NCBI RefSeq assembly: GCF_030272615.1
Contig: NC_081413.1
Location: 337,370,802-337,434,801, forward strand
Origin: Cryptomeria japonica
Lineage: Eukaryota; Streptophyta; Pinopsida; Cupressales; Cupressaceae
Direction of reading: 5' to 3'
DNA length: 64,000 nt
Of the stretch, positions 9,965-22,680 are shown one piece after another (position 1 is the first letter of the stretch; each line of letters opens with the position of its first letter). The translations under genes were made by a program, and so were the position numbers. The notes beneath the pieces are model-generated. The model made no database searches, was not told where the DNA came from, and was given only the letters and a program-made list of their open reading frames with translations.

Positions 9965-12900
9965 TGTAATGCCCCGCCAGGAAACCCCGAAGGGATAAGC
10001 CAAACTAACAAGAATAGAGTGCAAATTTTTTTTTTTTTAAAGTTACAACACATAAGATGCAACATGATAACAAAGATTCAGATTACATAGCGGAAGACTT
10101 CCATTAACTCCTAAAGAGTTTCCCAACGAGATTACTTAATTCACAATTCATTTAACTCACACCATTAATCCATTACGCTGAAAATCTTAATAACTAGGTA
10201 ATTCATAATCAAAACAATTTCTTCCCAAAAGACGGAAATATAAATCACAAGCAAGGATTCATCCATTAAGGTCCATTCCTGGACTTCATTCAATCTTTTC
10301 ATTTAAATTACAAACCATACATCTAACAATCTAATACATTAGGATTTCATCATAACACAAGAGATCTTTCCAAGCATATTTAATTTCTTAACAACAACTG
10401 AGTATAATTCATTCCTCTAAGTTACATTCATTCATATACCAACTTATTGCATTATAATGACGATTTCACACATGCATTACGATAAATCGCATCTCAACCA
10501 ATTATGCATTCGATCCACATGGCATTCAAGATAGAACTGAATATAAGCATTTAGAGTTAATTGCATTATCCACTTAACCATTTTACATAAATTAATCATA
10601 CATGATAAGCTGAATAAAGGAAAACATAAGAGAATACACCACATAACACCATAATGATCTCGGAGTTCACCCCTAAAGGGCTACATCTCCGGGTCTGCGC
10701 AACTGCAAGACCCCCTCTGATAAATAATAAGGTTAAGAGTACAAGAGGTTACACCCAGTACTATCCAGCTGTCAAGGCGATACATAAGCAATATACAACG
10801 ACCACATCGGTCAATAAATACATAAACGATCCTTACAAGGAACATGATCCAGCTGAGCATAATCAAAACTAATACAAGAGGTCCAAGAGAGCATCCATAA
10901 AACTGAGCCACCACCACCCAAGGTCTAGCATGAAACCGACACTCACAAGGGCAGCGACAAAGGACGACTCACAAAGGTACTCAAAATAGGACAAACAACC
11001 ACACACTAGCGAACGTAGGGACAAGTGTCATCACACAACCTGGTATGGATACCATGGCAAGTCTTCATAGGTCCTGGCCCATACACTGGTAACCCTGGCA
11101 ACCTAATCCGAACTTCCGGCCCATCCAAGCCTCATGTGGACCCACACATCCTCTCGTGAAGACAAGGAAGGTAGTTTGCCATTTCAGGCCTTCTCACAGC
11201 ATGTCGAGTCTATGCTAGCACTCGTCCCATGTGTGAGGCACATTATCTTATTTATAAATTATATTCTAATCTACTTAGGTTATCACTTATTAGACTCACT
11301 TTCGATGGGTTATCCAGCAGCCACTTTGGGCGCGGCCCCCAATCGAAAGCCACTTTCCCATACGACACTAGACTAACTCAGACGAACTCAAACCACAGAA
11401 TACACATGGTAAGACGAACGGAGTTCAAGAAGAGAGAAACAATCATTTGGTCGAACACGACTCAAGGATGAACACTTACTGACGGTACTCTAACTAGAGA
11501 CCTGACAAATTAAGGTCAACCACAATCATCATTCGACTCACACACAAGGAGGATATGATCAAAACAACACTATCACAATACCATAGTCAACTCAAAATTC
11601 AAGGACTGAAACAGGAACACCAAATCATCCATACGACAGGGTCCTACTAAACAAAGCAAAACATGCCATTTCATAATTAAAGCGAATACAGTAATTAAAC
11701 TCGCAAGGCAATAATCAGAAAAGACAATATTTTCTCAAATTGATTTAAACATTAAAATCGACCAAGTTTTCTACAAGATCTAAAAACAGGTTACAGTTAT
11801 CTACCTCATCAAGGGATAAGTTGTTCTTGGTTCTCTAACTCCTAAGTTTCAAAGCATCGAACAGGTAAATTATGCCATAATGAGTTCTTAAACCAAATTC
11901 ATACTAATTAAACTCAAACAACCATTAATCAATTAAACAAGGTATTTAATCTCCAATAGAACATCATTAACATACTGGGCTAAAACCAACCTCTACAGTT
12001 TCGTAATTTCCAATCCCAGATGCATAATACGGATCACGAAAATATAACGTAAGGAAAATTCAATTGTAGATACTCATTTCCAAACGCACATGGTATAACC
12101 TTATTAATCCAAGATTGGACCAAAATATAGCCAATTAGATTCAATGACGAAATTATCAATTTTAGAACTTAACCACAAAAGTACATAAGCCACAAAATGA
12201 GTTTGGATAATAACTAACTTATAAATTTCATTATAGAATTACTTAATATCCAAATTTACATTGATCCAAATATTGCCTCTTAATCATGATTATGAGCAAT
12301 TAAAAACTTAACATAAAAAAAATAACTTTTATCAACATGATACTAAAATTCATATGCATTTTTTTTTTTAATACAAAAAAATACATTAAAAAAAAAACGA
12401 TATTATAAACTACGTTTTCTTTTATACAAAAAAAACGCATTTAAAAACTAATTTAAAAAAACATTTTACCAAGGCTGGGCGGGCCGTGCCCAACCCTAGC
12501 TGCAGGCACAGGGGATGCTCGTGGGCGGCGCTCACGGTGGCGCCCGCAGGTGCCGCGGCGCCCTGCGGCCACCGCCGTGAGCCGCAGCCGAGCGGTTTGC
12601 AAGCGAAAGGGGGCGCGTGGGGAGAGAGGGGTGGAGGGTGGGTGGAGCTCCGCTCCCCGCCTCCAAACCCCAACCACTGATTGTTATTTTTTTAAAAAAA
12701 ACCCAACACGCACGGTGGTAAACGAATATATGCATTTTCGATTCAATACACAGTTAAGAAATAAGCACAAACGCCCAGTGCGATGAGAAAAATAAATGTT
12801 TTCTTTTCCATTAAAACACAGTCCGAACAATAAACAAAACGCCCAGATTTGGTAATAAGCAAATGAAACTTTCTTTGAACACACACACAGTTCGGCATTT

Positions 12901-14136
12901 AATATTATTTTGCTAATTAAAAACACACACAGTCCGGTTACATTCCCAGAATGAAAATTTAATAAAAAACACATTTGATTCAAACGCCCAGGGGTTTCAA
13001 ACGCCCAAACCCAAGAGGAATTAACAGCACCTCTAAATCACTTCCAGCCAAGCTGGTAATTTACCAAATCGATCCATAAACATGGCATTCGAAGGAGAAT
13101 TTAAAACCAAGATAAAACCCCCGTTTTCATTTCAAACAAAAAACCAAAATTGAGAGAGTTGGATCCTACCTTAACACACAATCCTGGCAAGATCGGCTGA
13201 AGAATCCCAATCTCCAGCTGCCCAAATCCATCTTTTTTTTCCATCCAAAATCCCCAAATTCCTTCCAAAATGTCCCTCCTTCTCCAAATTTCCCAAATTG
13301 GGTTATATGGAAGAGTTGACCCAAAATCTTCTATTTTTGGAATAAAAATCTTTTATTTAAAAATAATACTCACAAATTAATTCTTTTCTATTTATAACAA
13401 CAAAATAACTTGCTTTTCCAATTAAAAATCGACTTCTTCAATCAATTAAATTTAACCTTTCAATATCATAAGCCACAGAATACAATTAATCCATTGCGAT
13501 TAAATACACAGCTTTCCTTTTTCAACAGCATATATAAAATGCATTAAATATTCGAAAACAGACATTTCATTAACAAGAAAAATCGCATAACGAAAACCCG
13601 ATTAATTTAATCCATTAATCTTCAATGCACAAACGCATAGATTTAATCAAGATAATTACTAAGGACTAATTAATCAAATTAACCAAACACACCAAGCACG
13701 CAAATCGAGAAAGTCAACCAAACAGATGACTCGCAAACCCAAACAAAAGGGGGGTAACCGACGACGACTGACGATGCTCACTTGAGCACGACTAAGGTCG
13801 ACTAGGGTCCTACGACCACCTAATCCAACTCTAAGGGTTAAAAGGTATGCTCAAACCTGCAAAACCAGGTGACGACGAACCTCGCACTCATGCGACTTCG
13901 TACCTGAAATCTCCTGCAACAAAAGATCATACATGCATACATTTATAAAATCTAATGAAATCATTAGTCCGATACTAATACCACGAAATAGGGACACTGA
14001 ATAACCTGCATACAACTAGTGAGAAAACCTCATCAATAGCTATGCATTAATCAACATCTGACTATAACATAATATTACGATTAACTAATCAAGATTAAGC
14101 CAAGGTTAGAAATAGACTAGGGCAGGGGTACTACAT
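9965..14136. mobile_element. 4.2-kb giant solo LTR (copy 1), non-coding
   Basis: The unit begins TGTAATGCCCCGCC and ends GGGGTACTACA. The ends form an imperfect inverted repeat (TGTARTRCCCC) with canonical TG...CA termini. A perfect 5-bp duplication flanks it. There is no internal direct-repeat pair, PBS, PPT or domain-bearing ORF. A second copy at 34897-39120 is collinear, with the same GC-rich island in its distal half. This is how a solo LTR left by LTR-LTR recombination looks, though at 4172 bp it is very long. LTRs of several kilobases are known in Tekay/Del chromoviruses and Tat elements. The parent family cannot be named from this window, and orientation is uncertain. Confidence 0.75.
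12475..12672. other. GC-rich, CpG-rich island inside the giant LTR (copy 1)
   Basis: A sharply bounded stretch of about 200 bp rich in GCCGCGG-type CpG sequence lies in otherwise AT-rich DNA. The matching island in copy 2 is at 37500-37735. Minus-strand frames through it encode Pro/Ala/Arg-rich peptides. Those frames are not conserved between the copies, so I read this as regulatory or promoter-proximal sequence and not as a gene. Confidence 0.6.
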
Positions 14137-14141
14137 AGATG
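14137..14141. repeat. Target-site duplication, right copy (tagat)
   Basis: Identical to 9960-9964, immediately after the ACTACA terminus. Confidence 0.85.
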
Positions 14142-17100
14142 GATTATTGATGATTTATATCGATCATGGATTTGATGCTATTATGATTACAGTAACCCTA
14201 TTTCATAATTATATATGATGAGACATTTATGAGATGTGTTTGATTATTGTATGACCGTTTTCATGAGAGGACAATGTCACATCACTCATTGCAAGCAGGA
14301 TGTGCCATTATGATTCCTTGTCACTTGTCTATTATGATGTATATCCATATGTTGTATGTTTTCTTTGTGGTTGTAGGATTTGAAAGTACCAAACATAGAC
14401 TCCACTTGGCTTCATAGGTTTGAGCATGTCTTTAAATACCAATGGTATGTGGTCTGGAGATGACATGAGTTCCCTAGACATACTCTAGGCCTAAGTTATT
14501 TACTATGAGACATCAATGTCTTAGCATAATTTGCCATGCCACTTAGTGAGTTGTGGTTCTGTGAGTATGCTAGCCTATTGCTGTTTTATTTGTTTTATTT
14601 ATGTGTGATTTTGTCGATATTAATGTTTAATTTAATTGATTGGATTATTGGCTTTTGAGTATTTAATTATTTGATTATTAATGTTTATTTATGTTTCTGA
14701 TTAGGGGAAAAACAGGTTTTGAGGGGAAAAATAGGTTTTGATTATTAATGTTTATTTATGTTGTTTAAGGTTTATTTAATATTTATTGTTTAATACTTAT
14801 TGGAGGTTGACCATTTATTTGATATTTATTTATTTATTTTATTATGTTTATTTATTGCTTATAGTTTGTTTTATTTATTTAATGTTTAATATTTTATTTG
14901 GTTCTTTAATTATTTTATGAGCTTTGAGTTATTTATTTATTAATTTCTCATTTGGATTTTTTATTTATGGCTTATGATTTATTTATATAGTTTATCTTTT
15001 AAATTATATTGGGGTGTATAAATACCTTGGGGTAAATAATAATAATATTCCCCACTTAATTTTGTATAAACATGTTTTATATTTTCTACCTACCCTTTAC
15101 TCTCATTGGAAGATTTTGAAATGGGAGAGTAAAATTATATCATATGGTGGGTTGGTAAAATATATTCCAAAAAGGAATATTTTAATTGGTTCTCGTGGAG
15201 GCTAGGGTTTTGGTTTTTGAATGGCTTTTTATTTTGTTTGTCAAGCTTGTTTTCGGGTTGCTTCTTTCGGAAAGTTTTTTGAAATTTTCTTTTGACTCTT
15301 GGATTGGGAATTTGACTTGGTTTTGCTGTAGCTTGTTGGATTTGGAATTGGAGCTCTTCTTCAACTACCTTCCATAACATAGGTTGTAGGTTGGAGTTCT
15401 ATTTCCTTTTGTATTTTGGTATTTACTGGTTTTCTGTATGCTTCATGTCTGTATATTGTCTTCTAGGAGATGGGTTGATTAAATTTATATTCTATAGTTA
15501 TATATAGTTGGAAAAATAAATATTTGGGGATTGAATTTTGTGTTATAGAAATTTATATATAGTTTGTTGGTAAATATTTTATGATCTGTGTGCATTGCCG
15601 TTCACGGGAATGGGTATGCATTTGTGAGAGAGAACTCTCTCTCTGGGTATACCTTTGTTGTTGCAGGAGGTCTATCATTGTTTTAGTATGAATCCTTGTT
15701 GTGCAAGTGCATTTTCTCTTTTGTTGTTCGGGTGTTTGGAGCTCTATTAAGTTTCTGAGTGTTTTTTGGAAGTAACTGCCATGAGCTATGTTTCATGATA
15801 TCTCTATTTATAGTTTTCTATTTTGTATTTTGTTTATACCTACTTGTTCTTAAGGTCTGAGAGACCCTTTTATATACTTATCGAAGTTTATTGCTTAGTC
15901 TTCGATTTTATATATTTTTTGTCATAAGTTTCTGAGCGTTGGAGTCATTTTTGAACAAATGCGTGAAAACAATGACTATGCGACCAAATTGTGTGTATGC
16001 GCTACCACACTGTGTGTATGCGCGACCAAATTATGTGTATGCATGACCAAATTGTGTGTATGCACGACCAAATTGTGTGTATGCACGGCCACCAAATTGT
16101 GTGTATGCACGACCACCAAACTGTGTGTATGCACCACCAAACTATGTATATGCGTAACCAAACTGTATATATGCACGACCAAATTGTGTGTATGCACGAC
16201 CAAAATGTGTATATACGCGACCAAACTGTGTGTATGGGAAACCAAACTATGTGTACGCATGACCAAACTGTGTGTATGTGCAACCAAATTGGGTAAATGC
16301 GTGACCCTGTCTGATTTATGTATTTTTCATAGTTTTTCTTAATTTGACATAATTTTTCTGGTTGAATCTTGTACCAAAGCCTTGTTCTCAATCTACAGAT
16401 GATTTATAGATTTGAATTGGCTATTTCTGAGCCTTGTTATGGATTTCTTGAGGTTTTGATATCTCTTATGCTTTATGATGTTGAATGAATTCTCCTCCAT
16501 GTTGATGTGCCATGTGAGGGAGATGCTTATGATGTTGTTCTTAATCCAGCAAGTGAGTAGGCCTTGTTGTAGCTTAATAAAATGTTTTATGACAGATTTT
16601 GGATGTCTTTGTTGTTTCCCTTGTTACATATTTGTAAGCCAAGAGGCTCATTTTGTACTACTTGTTGTATTGTAACCATGTGTATATTGTATGGAATTTG
16701 TGTGGATGTATTTGGCGGCATATGATGCTTATGTTTTCAGATTTATTATTATGGTTTAGAGCCTCTTGTGATTTATTGTTTGGGTCATGTTGGTGGGAGT
16801 GGGCTTCCTTGTGATGACCGGGGTCATAAGAGATAGGCCTGTATGAGGTTCCTTGTAAGGATGCATGAAGTCTAGACTGCCAGGGAACATTGGAAGTTTA
16901 CTATGATGTAAACAAGTGATAACATAATAATAAATTAATGGGTTGGGTAAATAATTCACTAATCAAGATAATGAATTGTTGTGAGCCCATGATAGGCATG
17001 GGAAGGCCATTGCGATGGAAAGTCAATCTACCTTGATCTCTCATTGGTTGAGATGGCTCCACATGTCCATCAGGCTTGTGCCTTATGTTATAGTATATGT

Positions 17101-18544
17101 TATGTTAGAGGATGGCATGTGATGACACTCCACTCCTACATGTGTCCCCTTGTTGATTTTTAATATGGCTTGTGGATTTGAATTTATGACTTGTTGATTT
17201 GTAAGCCCCTAGTAGTTTCTTACTTGTGATTTCTTGTGATTGGATCATGATTGAGAGTCCTTGTATGTTTGTTGTCTCTTTGGTTGTTGAGTGTCAGCTT
17301 AGGTCTAGAGTGTGTGTTGGGACCTTATGTCATCTCCTAGCACGGGGGGTGGTTCCTTTGGTTCCACATGGTCGGGTGGCTGGTGCATTTCAACCATTGG
17401 GATGTTCTCTTGGATTCTTCATGCGTGGATGTGGATTCTTCTCTTTATATCAGCTTATGGATGTTCTTGGAGAAAATTTATGTAAAGGATATCTTGGACT
17501 CATGTAATGTATTACCTTGTAAAAGTAGATGAAATCATGTGTTAGGAATGAGTTGTACTCATGATGTATTATTCATATGATTGTAATTGTATTGTAGTTG
17601 GTATTTATGATTATGATATGATTTTTAATATTGGAACCATGGGATGTATGGTGATGTTCTTGTATAATAAATGTAAATGACTTTCACGTACTTAGGTGTT
17701 GTAATGGATTTACATTTGTAATAGAATGGATTCATGTTATTGTTGTATTAGTTTAGATTCCATGGTTAAAATCTAGAAGTAGATTCATATGTGAAAAGAC
17801 CTTAAGAAAATGGAATGAATAAGATGTAGGAATTGTGGTTGATAAATGAATATCATGTAGATAAGATGTTGTTCATGTGATTGTATTGGAAGCTAGAAAG
17901 TATGCATAGGATGCAAGATTAAAGGAAAGAATTAAGATACATGCATTTAGGATTCAAGATGAAGGAAATGATCATGATAGGAATCTAGGTGCATGTGTAA
18001 TATGGATAAAAGATAAGTAAGAATAAATATGTCTATGCATTAGTATTGCATTTACCATTGTAAATGGATAATGATCATGTAGTTAGGAAATAGTTAAGGG
18101 TTAAAACACATTTGGGTTTGGATCATAAAATGAACTTAAGAAAGGGGATTAGTTTTGCATTGAAAGAAGTAAATATGTCATGGTAGAATAGTATGCATAA
18201 CATATTGAGTAAATAATCTAGTAAGCTGCATATCTCTTGAAAGGAAATGAATATGATGCATTAGATTTAAGATTGATTAATAATAGATGAGTTGATCATG
18301 TGAGTAAAATGTCATTATGGTAGTGAATAAGTAATGACGTTAAATTACCTTAGGGAGAAGTTAAATATGTTATGTTATTTTGCTTGTGTAATTTAATTAA
18401 TGTGTTTAAGAATCATGTTCCATGTGTTTAATTGTTAATAGATATAAATTATAAATGGAGTTATGTGTTGCATTAGTTGATATTTAATTTTTTTTTATCT
18501 CCATTTAGTTTGTTAGATGCTTATTTTCTCTAGGGTATTTTGGT
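14142..18544. other. AT-rich repeat DNA without recognisable genes
   Basis: Long TTTATT-rich stretches (14580-15000) include a near-perfect duplication of GGGGAAAAACAGGTTTTGA-type sequence at about 14705-14740. A TATAAATACC box lies at about 15017. A 21-bp minisatellite occupies 15959-16305. The part around 16800-17150 (for example GTGAGCCCATGATAGGCATG) has the feel of Gypsy LTR sequence. ORFs here are short, uncorrelated with any domain, and not credible as genes. The segment ends at about 18545 against a minus-strand RT fragment. Confidence 0.4.
15959..16305. repeat. 21-bp minisatellite, about 16 units
   Basis: Units of the form ATGCACGACCAAATTGTGTGT repeat head to tail. Nearly all are 21 bp and two are 24 bp, with single-base drift between units. 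Because unit lengths are multiples of three, frames stay open on both strands, giving TKLCVCT-type repeats. Nothing else supports translation. Confidence 0.85.
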
Positions 18545-18860
18545 GGGAATTACACAACTAGTCACCTTCTACAAGAATAGCTCCATATTGGGAAAGGGGT
18601 AGTTATCATCCAATAAGCACATTTTTAAATTCCTAAAGTCCACACATAATCTGACGTCTCCATTATTTTTCCTCATCGTAAATAAGCTTGAGGCCTAAAT
18701 GGAATGTGTAATAGGCTTGATTATTCCTCCATATTTGAGCTTCATAAGATTTTGATACATCTTAGGTTCCCATATTGTGTTAATATATATTTGTCTCTAT
18801 TTGAAGGACTTGACATCTAGTTTGAGAGGCTTTTTTTATGTCCCTTTCCAAAAATAGCAC
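18545..18860 (-). pseudogene. pol: Gypsy reverse transcriptase fragment
   Basis: The minus strand reads KYGGIIKPITHSI, then a stop, then ASSLFTMRKNNGDVRLCVDF and a DDNYPFPNMELFL stretch. This is the N-terminal palm of a Gypsy RT (the family pattern is ...VRLCVDYRxLN...NYPLP). At least three stops are present and the catalytic YxDD part is absent. The fragment stops abruptly at about 18545. Confidence 0.7.
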
Positions 18861-19554
18861 TTGCTATCTATAGTAAGTCAGGTTATCCAAAAATAGTAAA
18901 TCAAGAGAGGTAGATAGTCTAAAAAATAATCTAATTTAATGTTAGTGTTAAATCAGAAATATTTATATTTAATCATCAAAGGATATTCAAATCTGTTGGT
19001 TAACAGATTCTGTCCTTCTCTAATTTTGTAGTAAATGACTCATGTATGCCTTTGTTAAAAGGCAAAAGAAACTAATAGTTGGGTGAGCCGATTATTGGTT
19101 AACCCTATGCATAAGGGTACAACTCCCTGTATGATGTTCAATAATTTTTTAAAACTTAAAATAAAATAATGATTTCACTTTTAACTAGAAAGTAAGAAAG
19201 GAATCCTGCATCCATTCATCAACACAATATGAATGCAGTGAAAATATGAATACTTATATACACAAAGCTCATAGACCTTGCACTCAAATCAATTCCATTT
19301 TATGAGATAGTTTTATTCATAGACTTATTCACTCACACAAATAAATGAATAATAATGAAGCTAACAAATTATGCACATGAAAATAAACCCAACAGAGATC
19401 CACTTTTCAGATTCAAACACACAGATTTGAAGATGACATAAAATGTATCATTTCATTCATAGATATAAATCTCTTCATTGAAAATCCATAACATATAAAA
19501 AAATAAATTTGCTAATTATCTGAAATTTTTTTGGACCTTTGGAAAGGGTTGCTT
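18861..19554. other. AT-rich sequence, nothing recognised
   Basis: No credible ORF, repeat unit or LTR signature on either strand. It may be further decayed retroelement. Confidence 0.4.
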
Positions 19555-20870
19555 AATTACCTAAATAGCCTCTAGGATCATAGTTTTTGAAATAACCAGA
19601 GTCAAATTTTAACTCTATTAAAGAGTTAAAGAAATTGTCTTGCTTATAACTAACATAACTAAAAATGGTAATTGACCAGAAGCCATGAACAAGGTGAAAA
19701 TTCATTGGTGGAACATTCAAGACTCCGACATGGTCGAGGAATCTGCTAGCTTATCCAGTTTTGCTGAAGCACCACATACATTCTGCCACTCCAGATGTGT
19801 TGCTGATAAGTTGGGGATGACCTGATAATGATGAAGCCCAATATGTATAATACACTATTTCTAGACCTCCTTGTCCTTGCTTACCCGCAAGACTTTCATC
19901 TTATGTGCTTCCAAACGATTAAAAAAAATGTTAACATAGACTCTATCCTCACTACTTTAGAGAAGTCGTCAGTAGTTAGGGATTTCATCTGTTTGATGAG
20001 ATACATTCTCTCCTTGAAGGCTTTGGTCATGTCTACTGCATCCTCAACTATCTGTCCATCGGCCTTCAAGAGATGTATATCAATGCATTTCAAATACTTT
20101 TTCATTGTGTTAATGAGATCTTTTAACTCCTTTAGCAATTTGATGGACTCTTCATGGCCTTGTTTAATAATCGAGTTCCTCCATTCAATGTTTTTATTTA
20201 ATACATACAACAAATTATCATCTAAATCATCTAAAGGCTTCTCGACAAGGAATTTCATAACCCCAAACTTTTGCACATCATTCATTTGCGTCATTATCGC
20301 TGCCCATTTACTCTTTTCCTTCTCCCATGCTATAGCTTAAAATTCCAATTCCTTACTTACAACCATGACATCCCCAAACACTTTTATCAGATTGTCAATG
20401 TAATCTATTCCCTGCCGTGCTATGGACTCAAGCCATTTATAAAAAATATCAGCTATCATGCGGCTCCTTTGAACTTGATCCAATAGTTTTTGGTTCACTG
20501 GTGATTTAGGATCAAAAGATAGTGGCATTTGAGATAGAGGCTGGGGATTCAGGTTATGTATGACATTGATATATTCTTCCATCTATCCAATGATCTATTT
20601 TAACTCCAGTTTGTCCTTTTCATCCTTCCAAGTTCTGGATAACATCCTTTTGGTGGAGGACTACAAATGCTTGGCATCTGCAGTTTTGGAAGAAACTCCT
20701 AAATCAACCTTTTCAACAACAAATTCCTTTTTAGTGGCATTCTCTGCATTCTTATTTGAGATGGGCCTAGCCACTTCTGCTACCCAGTGCCCTATTGATG
20801 CAGAGAGTCTTGGAGCTTGATCCAATTCACCTTCTATATTGTCTTGTCCTCCTTAACACTTCAACTACTC
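19555..20870 (-). pseudogene. Degraded ORF of about 430 codons, function unknown
   Basis: Right to left, the minus strand stays protein-like with few interruptions from about 20870. The 20582-20337 part carries DPKSPVNQKLLDQVQRSRMI and FYKWLESIARQGIDYIDNLI. The 20294-19896 part is rich in Leu, Lys and Asp with helical spacing (LLKELKDLINTMKKYLK). The frame seems to continue to about 19555. No catalytic motif, zinc finger or membrane segment is evident. It may be an accessory retrotransposon ORF like that of element A, although I see no residue-level match between the two. Confidence 0.45.
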
Positions 20871-22399
20871 AAGTCCATCCAATGGCACTTAGTAGGGGTT
20901 TATGCTAATGAGACCTCCAAGGTCTGAAACTCTTTGGCTTGCCTCCTAGGTATAGCCAATGGTTTTGGACAATAAACTCCACATCTTGAGGTTACCACCT
21001 CAATCACACTCACATCACTCCAGGTCTCCAACCACTCCTATAAGGATCTCAACACACAACCACTTCCAATGGACTCACGATGCATCTAACAGGTATCTTT
21101 GATGTATTTTGAGGCTTTTAGGATCCCCAAACCCATCACTTTGGATTTCTAACCTTTCTAGGTCTCTACCGGGCTCAAATAGGCCTAATTGAATTAGCCC
21201 TCCCTTGGTGGTTTTAGGGTCTTAGTTTTAAAACTTCCCAAACAAGGCTATAAATAAATTATGGATTCGAGTACCCTTTTGGAAGCTACAGACAATACTA
21301 AAAATGTGCATCTAGGTTATCTGTACAAGTGGGATTTCCAATGCAGCACTATTGTTGAGGGTTTAGGCCTCACTGGGTGACTTGGAAAGATGGGTCTGAA
21401 ACTCTTCACCAGTAAAAAATCCTACTCCAAAAAATGTAGGATTATTTAAGGGAACTCAGTGGGATTTCCATTCATGTGTCACTTGGTCCTGCACCAATCT
21501 CCATGTGCTCTTAAAACACACTTTTCTGCTGTCTTAACTCACCTACTCCCAACGGTAAGCCTAGGGCTTCATTGTTTCTCATCCTCAAGGACTTGCAAAA
21601 CCAAAAATCCTATCATAAAGATATATACAGAACCTAACCTAGAATTCTTATTGATTTCAATAGGTGCCATCAAAGAATGCTTAGGCTAGAGCGATTTTTT
21701 CTCTTAAACCCTACTTACAAGGGTTTTACACCTAGTTTCAAAGAATGGAAGGAATCTCTGCAACCTAGGGCAATCAAAACTTCAAATGTTGCTTTTGAAA
21801 AGTAAATTTAATCAACACTCATGCCCTACAATGAGTTTACACAATCAAGTCTGTACTGGACCGTACCAAGCAATGAGAAACAAGAGAAAAACTGTCAAAC
21901 GGTGAAGAAAACAAGATTGTTTCAAAATCCAAAAACTTGTTCTTTCATTTCCAATCCTCTGACCCGTACAATGAAGTGAATTTTGGCTTTAATGCTATTA
22001 GATCAGTTGGTTCAACCAAATTTTCCATGCCATCTACCAAAAATGCAACTTTTGCAAGAAATTGCAAAATGTTGCTCAACAACTTTTTACATCTTTTGAC
22101 TCCAAGATGCAACTTTGCATTCTAATGAATTTCAAGACTTCTGAAGGTCCTCAAATACTCTATAAGACATAAACACAACACAATTGACCCCTATTACATT
22201 AATTCACTCATCTGGAGTACTTGTGCTGTGAACTACCTAAGCATCTCACTTCTCAGGCTGTCAGCATCCTGAATGCAAATGACTCAAACCAAAACTTGGA
22301 CAACTCAACCATGGCTCTACTGTGTCCCAAATGGTTGGTCCATTATTACATCACAAAGACAACACACAAAACTTGAAAGAAAAATAATACTTTCATCTT
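20871..22399. other. Gene-free stretch, possibly LTR or 3' tail of the chromovirus
   Basis: Only short ORFs occur, none with a motif. Being just downstream (minus strand) of the chromovirus pol, it could contain its 3' LTR, but no second copy or PPT is visible to prove this. Confidence 0.35.
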
Positions 22400-22680
22400 G
22401 GAGTGTTAGGTGCCCTGCAACATACTCCCCTGGGACAAAGAACTCAAGTCCCTTGAGTTAAAAGGTCTGCAATATCCACTCCATGCTGAAGTATATCAGC
22501 CTCTGACATCCACATGGCATCTGAATCAGGTAACCCTTCCCATTTGACAAGATAGTTCTTGTAGACTCCTTTCCTTTACTTCTTTACTATCTTGGTATCC
22601 AAGATACTCTCCAACTTAACTAGTTGACTAGGTGGCAAATCCCTTATCCAATCTTCATGAACCGGTGATGACATGTCAAA
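22400..22680 (-). pseudogene. pol: Chromodomain at the integrase C-terminus of a Gypsy chromovirus
   Basis: After PVHEDWIRDLPPSQLVKLES the minus strand gives ILDTKIVKK, a stop, then RKGVYKNYLVKWEGLPDSD and AMWMSEADI. The pattern ILxxRxxKK...YLVKWxG...xxWxxExDL is that of a chromodomain, the histone-mark-reading module that guides chromovirus integration into heterochromatin. The aromatic positions Y, W and W are kept. It follows in frame order directly behind the integrase GPY/F-like segment, which identifies the element as a chromovirus. Confidence 0.78.

Noticed and set aside
12422-12983. Minus-strand genes in the GC island of giant LTR copy 1
   Set aside because: Overlapping frames arise from GC-rich sequence, and the matching frames in copy 2 differ in sequence and phase.
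15959-16305. CRISPR array
   Set aside because: Units are contiguous 21-24 bp repeats without distinct spacers, in plant DNA with no cas genes.
15959-16342. Cys-rich repeat protein encoded by the minisatellite
   Set aside because: The frame is open on both strands only because units are multiples of three. There is no start context, conserved flank or known family.
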